64,000 nucleotides of DNA from Deltaproteobacteria bacterium (GTDB lineage Bacteria; Desulfobacterota; DSM-4660; Desulfatiglandales; HGW-15). Positions 51,771 to 60,600 of the stretch are shown one piece after another (within the stretch, counting starts at the first letter, position 1; each line of letters starts with the position of its first letter). A program made the translations under genes and the position numbers. Where the stretch lies: positions 1-64,000 of the forward strand of contig JAGVAP010000119.1 in the NCBI GenBank assembly GCA_020060215.1. Reading direction: 5' to 3'. The notes beneath the pieces were generated by a model, which did no database searches, was not told the DNA's origin, and worked only from the letters and a program-made list of their open reading frames with translations.

Positions 51771-53780
51771 ATGAGAAGGGGAGCGTATGTATTGGGGATG
51801 ATCGGTTGGATCTGTCTTGCAGGATGGGGCCTGGAGGTCCGTGCTCAGCAGGTGGAGTCCGGGGAAACCAAGGAGCGGGAGGTGGGCAAGCAGGGGGCGG
51901 CAACGCTGGAGCCTGTCGTTGTGACGGCCACCAGGACGGAAACGCCCGTCTCTCAGTTGACCAAGAGCCTCAGCATTGTAACAACTGAAGAAATGGAGGA
52001 CTTCCAGCAGCAGTATCTGCCGGAGTTGATCGACAACACGCCGGGGGTATTCATGAGACGCAACGGCGGGCCGGGGCAGTGGACCTCCATAAGCATCCGA
52101 GGCGCCGGAGGTCAGCACGTGCAGTACCAGTACAACGGCCTTCCCCTCAGGGATGCGGCGGATACGCAGAGCACGCTGCAATATTTCATTGAGGATTTGT
52201 ACGGCGGGAGCAACCTCTCGCAGGTGGAGATCCTTCGAGGCAGCAACAGCGTGCTTTACGGTTCGCAGGCCATGGGCGGAGTCATCAACATGGTACCGAA
52301 GAAGTGGGGGAAAGGTTTTGGCGCGGAACTCCGGAACGAGGTGGGCAGCCACAACACCTTTATTGAAAACGGCCGCCTCTCTTACGGCGGGGAACGATTC
52401 TATGTGGACATCAATCCATTGTACGTGCACACGGACGGGGAGAAGAACGGCGGCGTGTACGACTACTTCTATAGAAACAAAGGGTTCACCGGAGGCGCGG
52501 GGGTCAAATTCGGGGAAGGCATGGCCCTGGAATTCACCTCCCTCTACTCGGATTCGGACCTGGCCCTCAGCCGGGTGTCTCCTTCACTGGATGCCAGGGG
52601 GAACCTGATCAAGAACATTGCCGACAAGGACAAACACCGGGAAGGTCTGCTCTCTCAGTACGGAATGGCCTTCACACACCGGGTATCCTCCCTGTGGGAC
52701 TATGCGATCAAAGGGGCCTATGGAGAGACGGAAAGACACTATTTCTGGTCAGTCGTGCCTGGAAACCAATCCAACTACGACGGCGATACCGCCTATCTGG
52801 AAACGCAGCACAACGTTCACCTCACGGACTGGTTCACGCTTACCCTCGGGGCTGACTATGACAAGGCCGATTACCACGGCCAGGAACCCCGCAACCCCAA
52901 TGCAGGCATTTATACGCCTGTCTTCTATGACCACGACTGGAGCGTATGGGACCTCCTTGCACAGGGCCAGTTCAAGTTCCTGGATGATTCCCTGCTCTTC
53001 AACCTGGGTGGCAGGAACAACAACCATGAGGTGTTCGATTCGAAAACCGTTGGGGAGTTTTCAGCTGCCTACATCATCAAGCCGTGGGGCGCGAAGTTCC
53101 ATGGGCACATGGGGACCGGATATCGAACGCCATCTCTATACGAAGTCTATGGAGGCTATCTCTCCAGAGGGAATCTCATCACCATAGGCAATCCGAATCT
53201 GAAGCCGGAGGAGAGTGTGAGCTTTGACCTGGGCGTGGAACAGCGATTCATGAACGACAAGCTCACCCTGGGGCTTACCTGGTTCCGGATCGATTTCGAC
53301 GACCTCATCATCTATGACACCACGATCAACAAGTACAAGAATGCCACAGAGGCCACCACAGAGGGCTTTGAAGCCTCTCTGGACCTGAAGCCCTGCAAGT
53401 GGTTCAAGATCGGCGCCGCATATACGTATGCCGATTCAGAGTACAAGGACAATGTGACAGGGAACTGGCTGCAGAAGGAATACCTGCCCCAAAACAAGAT
53501 CAGCGCATCGGCCACCTTCATCCCTCTCGATGGGCTCAACGCAACGCTCCGGTTGGTGTGGCAGGACGAAAAGATCGTGCCCCTTTATGACCCGAATTTC
53601 AGGACTGTTAGATGGGAAGAACCCAGTGTTGTCACGGTGGATGCCTCGGTGAGCTACCGCTTCTGGAAGCATTACGAAGTGTGGCTGAGGGCCGAGAACC
53701 TGCTGGACAAGGATTACTCCGAGGGCGGGTACACCATGCCGGGCACATGGGTTTATGCGGGTTTGAAACTGACCTTTTAG
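51771..53780 (+). CDS. TonB-dependent receptor, BtuB-like
   Basis: 669 residues: signal peptide (RGAYVLGMIGWICLAGWGLEVRAQQ), TonB box (PVVVTATRTE), plug (LPELIDNTPGVFMRRNGGPGQWTSISIRGAGGQHVQYQ, VINMVPKKWG) and barrel ending WVYAGLKLTF. ATG 51771 has GGAGG upstream; the longer frame overlaps the terminator. As first gene after a cobalamin riboswitch it probably takes up corrinoids, but haem-type substrates are not excluded given its HmuR-like operon. Confidence 0.92.
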   Translation: MRRGAYVLGMIGWICLAGWGLEVRAQQVESGETKEREVGKQGAATLEPVVVTATRTETPVSQLTKSLSIVTTEEMEDFQQQYLPELIDNTPGVFMRRNGGPGQWTSISIRGAGGQHVQYQYNGLPLRDAADTQSTLQYFIEDLYGGSNLSQVEILRGSNSVLYGSQAMGGVINMVPKKWGKGFGAELRNEVGSHNTFIENGRLSYGGERFYVDINPLYVHTDGEKNGGVYDYFYRNKGFTGGAGVKFGEGMALEFTSLYSDSDLALSRVSPSLDARGNLIKNIADKDKHREGLLSQYGMAFTHRVSSLWDYAIKGAYGETERHYFWSVVPGNQSNYDGDTAYLETQHNVHLTDWFTLTLGADYDKADYHGQEPRNPNAGIYTPVFYDHDWSVWDLLAQGQFKFLDDSLLFNLGGRNNNHEVFDSKTVGEFSAAYIIKPWGAKFHGHMGTGYRTPSLYEVYGGYLSRGNLITIGNPNLKPEESVSFDLGVEQRFMNDKLTLGLTWFRIDFDDLIIYDTTINKYKNATEATTEGFEASLDLKPCKWFKIGAAYTYADSEYKDNVTGNWLQKEYLPQNKISASATFIPLDGLNATLRLVWQDEKIVPLYDPNFRTVRWEEPSVVTVDASVSYRFWKHYEVWLRAENLLDKDYSEGGYTMPGTWVYAGLKLTF

Positions 53781-53870
53781 GAAAAAATGCATCGCTGCGG
53801 GGTCTTCGGCCAGGCTCATAGTGGCTGGAGGTCCCCCCAGCCATGGAAACTGAGGATCGTGGAGGTCGAT

Positions 53871-54644
53871 ATGGCGGCAGAATTGGGAAGCCTGTTGCTC
53901 GGCATCCTGTTGTCAGCAGGCATCTTTGCCATAAAAACGGGCATCGGACTTCAATACGCCCTCTCCCGGGAAACCCGCCTTTGGATGCGCCTGACGGTCT
54001 GCGTGGCCTCCTTTTGTCTCTATGGGTTGCTGTTTGCCGCATCCGTCCTATGGCTTCGAAAGACAGACATACCGACATATTTTCATGCCACACAGGCCTT
54101 TCTGCAAGGGGGACTCCTGCTCCATTTCATCGTGGCCTTTCTGATGCTCTCGTGGGGAATCGCCCTTCTCAGATCGCGAGAGGCGGGCCGAACCAAAACG
54201 CTGGGGTGGTTGGTGCTGGTCGTTCCCTGCCCGGTATGTGCCACGGTGGTGGTCCTGTCTCTGGCCCTTCTCATGGCCTATCTCCCGCAGGCTGTGCTGG
54301 GGCCTGCTTTGTCCCTTTACGCCGGTTTTGTCGGCCTCGGCGTTCTATCCATGCTGTTGGTGAAGGAATGGATTCGAGTATCTAAGACATCGCCGGAACA
54401 CTCACTGGGTTTGGCCATGGTGGTTCTGGCGGCCTATTTTCTGCTGTCCGTCCTAATCATGCCCCACTTTACGGGGCTGGAAGAAGTGTTTCGGCTGGCC
54501 GTCCATTCCCACGGCAGCCATGAAGTGAATCCCCTTACCGGATTGGCGATAGCCGGGGTGCAAGGGATGCTGTTCGCAGCCGGGTATCTGAAAATGCGTG
54601 GAAATATGAGGAGGTCAACATGGCCGAAATCGGCGCCTTCCTGA
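53871..54644 (+). CDS. DUF2162 transporter-like membrane protein (HmuV-like)
   Basis: 257 residues with six to seven membrane helices (SLLLGILLSAGIFAIKTGIGLQYA, LGWLVLVVPCPVCATVVVLSLALLMAYL). The cytosolic-side motif VPCPVCATVV holds a Cys pair. In Porphyromonas/Bacteroides Hmu operons a similar gene accompanies the CobN-like HmuS. Function unknown. GGAGG five bases before ATG 53871. Overlaps the next gene. Confidence 0.82.
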   Translation: MAAELGSLLLGILLSAGIFAIKTGIGLQYALSRETRLWMRLTVCVASFCLYGLLFAASVLWLRKTDIPTYFHATQAFLQGGLLLHFIVAFLMLSWGIALLRSREAGRTKTLGWLVLVVPCPVCATVVVLSLALLMAYLPQAVLGPALSLYAGFVGLGVLSMLLVKEWIRVSKTSPEHSLGLAMVVLAAYFLLSVLIMPHFTGLEEVFRLAVHSHGSHEVNPLTGLAIAGVQGMLFAAGYLKMRGNMRRSTWPKSAPS

Positions 54645-55234
54645 GTACCGCCATTTATCTCGTCTCCGCCTCTCTGCTCTATCCGACGCTGGTGTTGCTC
54701 CTGGCGGGGTTTCTTTGGATCGTTCTCTATTCGGGCGCCTTTTGCGCCGAGTGGATGGAAAGGGCCCGTCTGGAGAAGTGCCCACCCGAGTCGCTTCCTG
54801 AGGTCATTCTGAGCGGCGCCTGGGCCAAAGTGCTCTCCCATCGGGTTCGGCATTATCTCGACAGGCTCCATAAAGTCTTGGCTGACGGCGTTTCCAGGGA
54901 GACGCAGATCGAGAACCTGCTCCAGGATGCCACGTTGAGCATCTGGAAAGGCACGGACCACCTGCAGATCCTTGTGCGGTGGGGGCCGTCTCTCGGGCTG
55001 ATGGGGACACTGATTCCCATGGGCACCGGGTTGGCGGCCCTGGGCCAGGGCGATATGGCGCGCCTTTCGTCGGACCTGGTCATCGCCTTCACGACCACCG
55101 TGGTAGGGCTGGCCATCGGCATGGTCGCCTTTCTTCTCCACACCGTGAAGAGCCGATGGGCGGAGGAGGACATCAAGAACCTGGAGCTGGCCACCGAGGT
55201 GCTGGCGTGCAGCTCAAGGAAGAACGAGCCATGA
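54620..55234 (+). CDS. MotA/TolQ/ExbB proton-channel-like protein (HmuU-like)
   Basis: 204 residues, three membrane helices. Hallmark TDHLQILVRWGPSLGLMGTLIPMGTGLAALGQGDMARLSSDLVIAFTTTVVGLAIGMVAFLL. It has no ExbD neighbour; the DUF2149 protein next door has the matching single-helix shape and may be its partner. Probably powers an outer-membrane or periplasmic process by proton flow. Confidence 0.88.
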   Translation: MAEIGAFLSTAIYLVSASLLYPTLVLLLAGFLWIVLYSGAFCAEWMERARLEKCPPESLPEVILSGAWAKVLSHRVRHYLDRLHKVLADGVSRETQIENLLQDATLSIWKGTDHLQILVRWGPSLGLMGTLIPMGTGLAALGQGDMARLSSDLVIAFTTTVVGLAIGMVAFLLHTVKSRWAEEDIKNLELATEVLACSSRKNEP

Positions 55235-55602
55235 AGTACTTCGGAAACAGGCAGAACCGACCGGCAGTCCGGGGCTTTGGCGCAAGGGCCTTCAGCGACA
55301 GCGACCCCCTGAGCGGCATGGCCAACCTGCTGGATCTCGGGCTGGTCTTCATCGTGGGACTGATCATCACCCTGTTCACCGCTTATCATCTCCAGGACCT
55401 GTTCAGCGAAAAGGGCAGCATGACCCTTGTGAAGCAGGCCGCCGATGGACAGATGGAGATTATCACCAAGGAGGGGCATAAGATCAAGGCCGTTAAGGTC
55501 ACTCGCGAAACGGCCAAGGGCCGTGGCACCCGGTTGGGTGTGGCCTACCGGCTGGAGGACGGATCCATGGTGTATGTGCCGGATGACGGCTCAAACAAGT
55601 AA
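55231..55602 (+). CDS. DUF2149 membrane protein (HmuT-like, ExbD-like partner)
   Basis: 123 residues: one membrane helix (GMANLLDLGLVFIVGLIITLFTAYHLQDLF) with an Asp in the ExbD-like position and a small periplasmic domain (KGRGTRLGVAYRLEDGSMVYVPDDG). Start overlaps the previous stop by ATGA, so the pair is stoichiometric. Confidence 0.82.
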   Translation: MKYFGNRQNRPAVRGFGARAFSDSDPLSGMANLLDLGLVFIVGLIITLFTAYHLQDLFSEKGSMTLVKQAADGQMEIITKEGHKIKAVKVTRETAKGRGTRLGVAYRLEDGSMVYVPDDGSNK

Positions 55603-55646
55603 CCGCTGAGAAGGGCTTTGCGTAACAAGAGCAACTGGAGGCAGAC

Positions 55647-57677
55647 ATGAAAGAATCCCGTCCCCCCTTTCTTATTCGCTGCACCTGCGTGTGGCTGACC
55701 CTGGGTTTCCTGGTCCTGGGCATCGCCCATGCTGCATCCTATCCGATGGAGGTCCTGGATGCCTCGGGAAATCCCCTGCACATTTCCGAAAGACCCATGC
55801 GCGTCGTCTCCCTGGTGCCCTCGGCCACGGAGATCCTTTTTTCCATCGGGTGCCAGGATGCGGTTGCAGGCATCACCCATCACGACACCCGCCTTCCAGG
55901 GGCGCAGGAAAAGACCATTGCCGGGGGTTTCTTCTCACCGTCTCTCAAGCGGATCGAGGAGATGAAGCCCGATCTGCTCATTGTGGCCCCCCTTCATACC
56001 CGGATCAGGGAGCATTTCGAAGGCGGCGCCTGCCGTGTGCTGGTTTTCGACACCAGGACCCTGGAGGAGGGTAACCGCAACATCCGCATGCTGGGCCGGG
56101 TATTTGACCGTGAATCCGAGGCCGAGGCGATCATCGGCCGAAATGATGAGGAACTGGCCGTGATCCGTGCAAAGGTGGAGAGGATTTCGAAGGAAAAGAG
56201 AAAGCGGGTGATTCGGCTCATGGGCCGTGACGAAGTGATGACCCCCGGCGATGATTCCTTTCAGAACGAATTGATCGCCGCCGCGGGAGGGATTCCCCCG
56301 AAGCTGGGGAAGACAGGGGCCATCGTGCCGGTGAGTCTGGAGGAATGGCAGCGGTTCAACCCACAGGTCATTTACGGCTGCGGGGGGGGCCGTGAAACAC
56401 CGGAAGCGTTTTTTAGCCGCCCGGGATGGAAAGAGGTGGAGGGGGTGAAGAATGGACAGGTTCGATATTTCCCTTGCGATCTCACCTGCCGGGCCGCCAC
56501 CCACACCGGGTATTTTGTCTCCTGGTTGGCATCCGTGATCTATTGCGATGAATTCGCTGTCCCTCAAAACCGGGTTCGACCGCAAAGGGTGCTCTATTCC
56601 AGGCCCATTGAGGTCGATCTTCCCTACGTCCGGAGTGCCCGCGTTGCCTACAGCACTCAGGACGATTTCCTGAATAAGACCCTGATCATCGATTTTGCCT
56701 CCCCCCAGTCTGTGGTCTCCACCTTGGAAGGTCACCGGAAGGGTATCACGACCGTGGGAAATCACTTTTCCCCTCCACCTTGCTGGTGCCCGGGCCACAG
56801 GAAGGGTCTAAAGAAGGTACGGGAGGAAGTCTATCGGGTGATCGGCCGGAGTCAGGCTAGGACAAGCTGCCTTTTTACCGGTGCGGATATGGACAACCTG
56901 GCGGTGAAGCAGGAGGCGTTCAAGGAGATGAGGGTCTATGCCCTCGTCACGGCCGGAGCGGAAAGCAATGCGGTACGGATGTCCCGCGACAGCGGAGACT
57001 ATTACGAGCCTGGCACCATCAACATCCTGATTCTCACCAACATGGCCCTGAGCCCCCGGGCCATGACCCGGGCCATTGTCTCCGCCACCGAGGCGAAGAT
57101 CGCGGCCCTGTGGGACATGGACATCCGAAGCAGCTATACGCCCCTCGTTCATGGGGCCACGGGTACGGGGACGGACAACATCATTGTGGTGCAGGGTGAA
57201 GGCAGACCCATCGACGGCGCCGGAGGGCACACCAAGATGGGGGAACTCATTGCCTCGGCCGTGTATGCCGGCGTGCAGGAAGCCCTCCTGAAACAGAACG
57301 GGCTTCAACCGAAGAGAGATGTTTTCAAGCGAATGGAGGAACGGCGGATCAGCATCCACTCCCTCCTGTCCAAAGTGGATTGCGAGTGCAAGGCCCGGTC
57401 CGGCGATTGGGCCGGCGCCGTAGAGGAAATCCTTCTCGACCCACGCTACGGCAGTTTCCTGGAGTCGGCCTTGGCCCTGAGCGACGCTTACGAAAGAGGC
57501 CTGGTCCATGACCTGGAAGCGTTTCATCAATGGTGCCTTGCAGTGGCAAAGGAGGTTGCACAAAAGGAAGTGGGGCAGGAGGAAGACCTCGTCCGGGATC
57601 TCGACCTGCCCATGGTGATCAGGTCAGCGGTGAACGCGGTTCTAACGGGTGCAAAAGCCCGCATGGAGGCCCGCTAG
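55647..57677 (+). CDS. Secreted fusion of BtuF-like binding protein and CbiZ amidohydrolase
   Basis: 676 residues. Signal peptide with predicted cleavage after LVLGIAHA; BtuF/COG0614 domain, about 35-305 (RVVSLVPSATEILFSIGCQDAVAGITHHDT); CbiZ domain about 325-548 (LVTAGAESNAVRMSRDSG, PGTINILILTNMALS, HGATGTGTDNIIVVQGEG, GAGGHTKMGELIASAVYAG); C-terminal extension 549-676. CbiZ cleaves the aminopropanol linkage of adenosylcobinamide to remodel corrinoids, normally in the cytoplasm. No BtuC or BtuD is encoded here. Confidence 0.88.
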   Translation: MKESRPPFLIRCTCVWLTLGFLVLGIAHAASYPMEVLDASGNPLHISERPMRVVSLVPSATEILFSIGCQDAVAGITHHDTRLPGAQEKTIAGGFFSPSLKRIEEMKPDLLIVAPLHTRIREHFEGGACRVLVFDTRTLEEGNRNIRMLGRVFDRESEAEAIIGRNDEELAVIRAKVERISKEKRKRVIRLMGRDEVMTPGDDSFQNELIAAAGGIPPKLGKTGAIVPVSLEEWQRFNPQVIYGCGGGRETPEAFFSRPGWKEVEGVKNGQVRYFPCDLTCRAATHTGYFVSWLASVIYCDEFAVPQNRVRPQRVLYSRPIEVDLPYVRSARVAYSTQDDFLNKTLIIDFASPQSVVSTLEGHRKGITTVGNHFSPPPCWCPGHRKGLKKVREEVYRVIGRSQARTSCLFTGADMDNLAVKQEAFKEMRVYALVTAGAESNAVRMSRDSGDYYEPGTINILILTNMALSPRAMTRAIVSATEAKIAALWDMDIRSSYTPLVHGATGTGTDNIIVVQGEGRPIDGAGGHTKMGELIASAVYAGVQEALLKQNGLQPKRDVFKRMEERRISIHSLLSKVDCECKARSGDWAGAVEEILLDPRYGSFLESALALSDAYERGLVHDLEAFHQWCLAVAKEVAQKEVGQEEDLVRDLDLPMVIRSAVNAVLTGAKARMEAR

Positions 57678-57694
57678 GCTCCGCAGGAGGCAGC

Positions 57695-60600
57695 ATGGGT
57701 TCCTTTTCGATGCGATTTCATGGAACGCCAATCCTATGGCCAAGGGCCATCCTGTGGGCCATGGCAACGGTCCTGGTGTTTGCTGGCGGCATCCGAGCGG
57801 AAAACCTCTCCCTGCTGGTCATCGACGGGGACAGCTACCTGGCCCATCGGGCCGTGAGCACACTGGATCTGCCCGATCGCGTCCACGTCCGGTCCTTCAC
57901 GCACGAGGACTTGAAGTCGGACCCCCAGGCCATGGAGTTTGTGGCCTCCTCAAAGGCCATCGTGGTGGATGTGATGATGCCCGAGTTGAGCCAGTTCGTC
58001 ATCGATCACCACCTGACGGAAAACCGGCGGGTCTATGCACTGCGGGGATCGCGGGACGATGAGGATCTCATGAAAAGGGGGTTTGTCTTTGACCGGGAGT
58101 TGAGGGTCTATTTCGAACACCTCTCCCAGGATAACCTCCGGAATCTGATCCACAGGGTCGCGCACCTGACCATAGACCCTGCGATTTCCTTTGAGCCGGT
58201 CAGAAGACGGGCATCGCTGGGGATCTACCATCCGGAGGCTCCGGAGGTATTCGACTCTTATGACGCCTACCTCAAATGGTTTTCCCAGAGACCGGGCTTT
58301 GATTCTGGCGCGCCGTGGATCGGGCTGATGTTTTTTGCCTCTTCCATTATTGAGGGCCAGGTGGAATCCATCAACCCCATCATCTCCGCGCTCGAAAGGG
58401 CAGGGTTCAATGTGCTCCCCTGCTTTGGGACGGACCAGGAGGTGTTAAGCCGACTGCTTCCGGACGAGCGCCGCCATCCCAGGGTCGATCTGGTCGTTTC
58501 ATTCTCCCTTAAGTTCTACTCGGCCATCAACGACAAGGTGAAAGCCTGCCTTGCGGACCTCGGCGTTCCGGTGCTGAACGCCATCAACCTCTACTCCATC
58601 GCCATCGATTTGTGGCGGGCCGACCCGGTCGGCATCCCCCCGCTGGATGTGGCCTGGACCATTGCCACGCCCGAGATCTCCGGGGTCATCGAGCCGACGC
58701 CCTTGACAGGCAAGGTGGCGGCGGAAGGCGCCAAGGCCGGAGGCCGCGTGTACGTCTACCGATCCATCCATGAGTGCCTGGAACACCTGATCCCCCGACT
58801 GAAGAAGTGGGTAGCCCTCAAGCGCAAACCCAATCAGGAGAAGCGGGTAGCCATTCTCTACTACAACCACAGCCAGGGAAAACAAAATATCGGGGCAAGC
58901 TACCTGAATGTGTTTCGCAGCCTGGATGAAATTCTCCATCGCATGAGGCGGGAAGGCTATCGCATAGCCCCCGGCGCGGAGCTGAGCGAGAAGGCCATAC
59001 AGGACATGGTTCTGAGGACCGGCCTCAATATCGGATCCTGGGCGCCGGGGGAACTGGAGCGCATGCTTGCCGAGGGGAAGATCGTGAAGATCCCTGTGGC
59101 GGAATACCGGAAGTGGTTTGACAGTCTGCCGCAGGGATTCAGGGATGCGGTGATCAAGCAGTGGGGACCGGTGGAGTCCTCGGATATCATGATGAGGGAC
59201 GGGTACATCATCATACCTGCCGTGGTCATGGGAAACGTGGTCCTGCTGCCGGAGCCTGCCCGGGGCTGGAGTGACGCTCCCATGAAGCTCTACCACGATA
59301 TCACCTTCTACCCCCACCACCAGTATGTCGCCGCCTATCTGTGGCTGAACCATGGCTTCCAGACCGATGCCATGATCCACCTGGGCACCCATGCCACCCA
59401 CGAATGGCTTCCCGGCAAGCAGGCAGGCCTCTCGCCCTCCTGCCCCCCGGAGGTCCTGATCACGGATATTCCGAACCTCTATCCCTACATCGTGGATAAC
59501 GTGGGGGAAGGCATCCAGGCCAAGCGCCGGGGCCGGGCCGTGATCATCGATCACCTGACGCCGCCCCTCAAGCGGGCGGGGGCCTATCAGGAATATGAAC
59601 AACTGGACCGAACGATCCAGCAGTATGTGAAGGCCCGCTCCATAGGGGGGCAAACCGCCCAGGTCCATCTGGAAGAGATCCGGGATCTCGTGGCCCGGAC
59701 AGGCCTGGACAGGGATCTGGCTATCAAGGCGTTGGATGAAGAGGCCGTGGGAAAGATCGATCACTACCTTCAGGAGATCAAGGAGAACCTGCTCCCTTAT
59801 GGATTACACACCTTTGGCCGCTCACCCTCGGCCGAGGCCCTGGAGGAGACGGTCGCGGCCATTTCGGAAAGGAACCCTAGGCTCGAACCGAAGAGCGTTC
59901 GGGAGAATCTGGGCCTTTGCGGCTCCAGGGAAATGGACCATCTGGTTGCAGCCCTCTCTGCCCGGTATGTTCCGCCGGGGGAGGGGAACGATCCCGTTCG
60001 AAACCCCGAGACCCTGCCCACGGGAAGGAACTTCTTCGGCTTTTCGCCGGACAGGATCCCCAGCCCTGCTGCCTGGCAGCTTGGAAAGAGGGCGGCTGAA
60101 GACATCCTCCGAAAGGGCATGGAGGAGAACCACCGCTATCCGGAAAAGGTGGCGGTCGTGCTCTGGGCCACGGAGACCCTCCGAAACGAGGGGATGAACG
60201 AGTGCACGATCCTCTATCTCATGGGCATGGAACCGGCGTGGGACAAGGCAGGCCGGGTCACGGGAACCCGGGTGATCCCTGCACCTGAATTGAAACGGCC
60301 CCGCATTGACGTGCTCATCAATCCATCGAGTCTCTACCGCGACCTCTTTCCCGACAAGCTTTTGTTCCTGGATAAGGCCGTGCAGCAGGCCGCGGCCCAG
60401 ACGGACATCGAGAACCTCATCGCCAAACACACCCGCAGCATCAAGGACAGACTCCGCGAGTCCGGTCTTGGAGAGGATCGTGCCGAGGAGTTGTCGCGCA
60501 TCCGCATATTCACCGAGGCGCCGGGCGCCTATGGCAACCGGGTCTCGGAACTGGCGAGCGCATCGGGCTTCTGGAAGAAGGACGATGAAATCGCCGAGGT

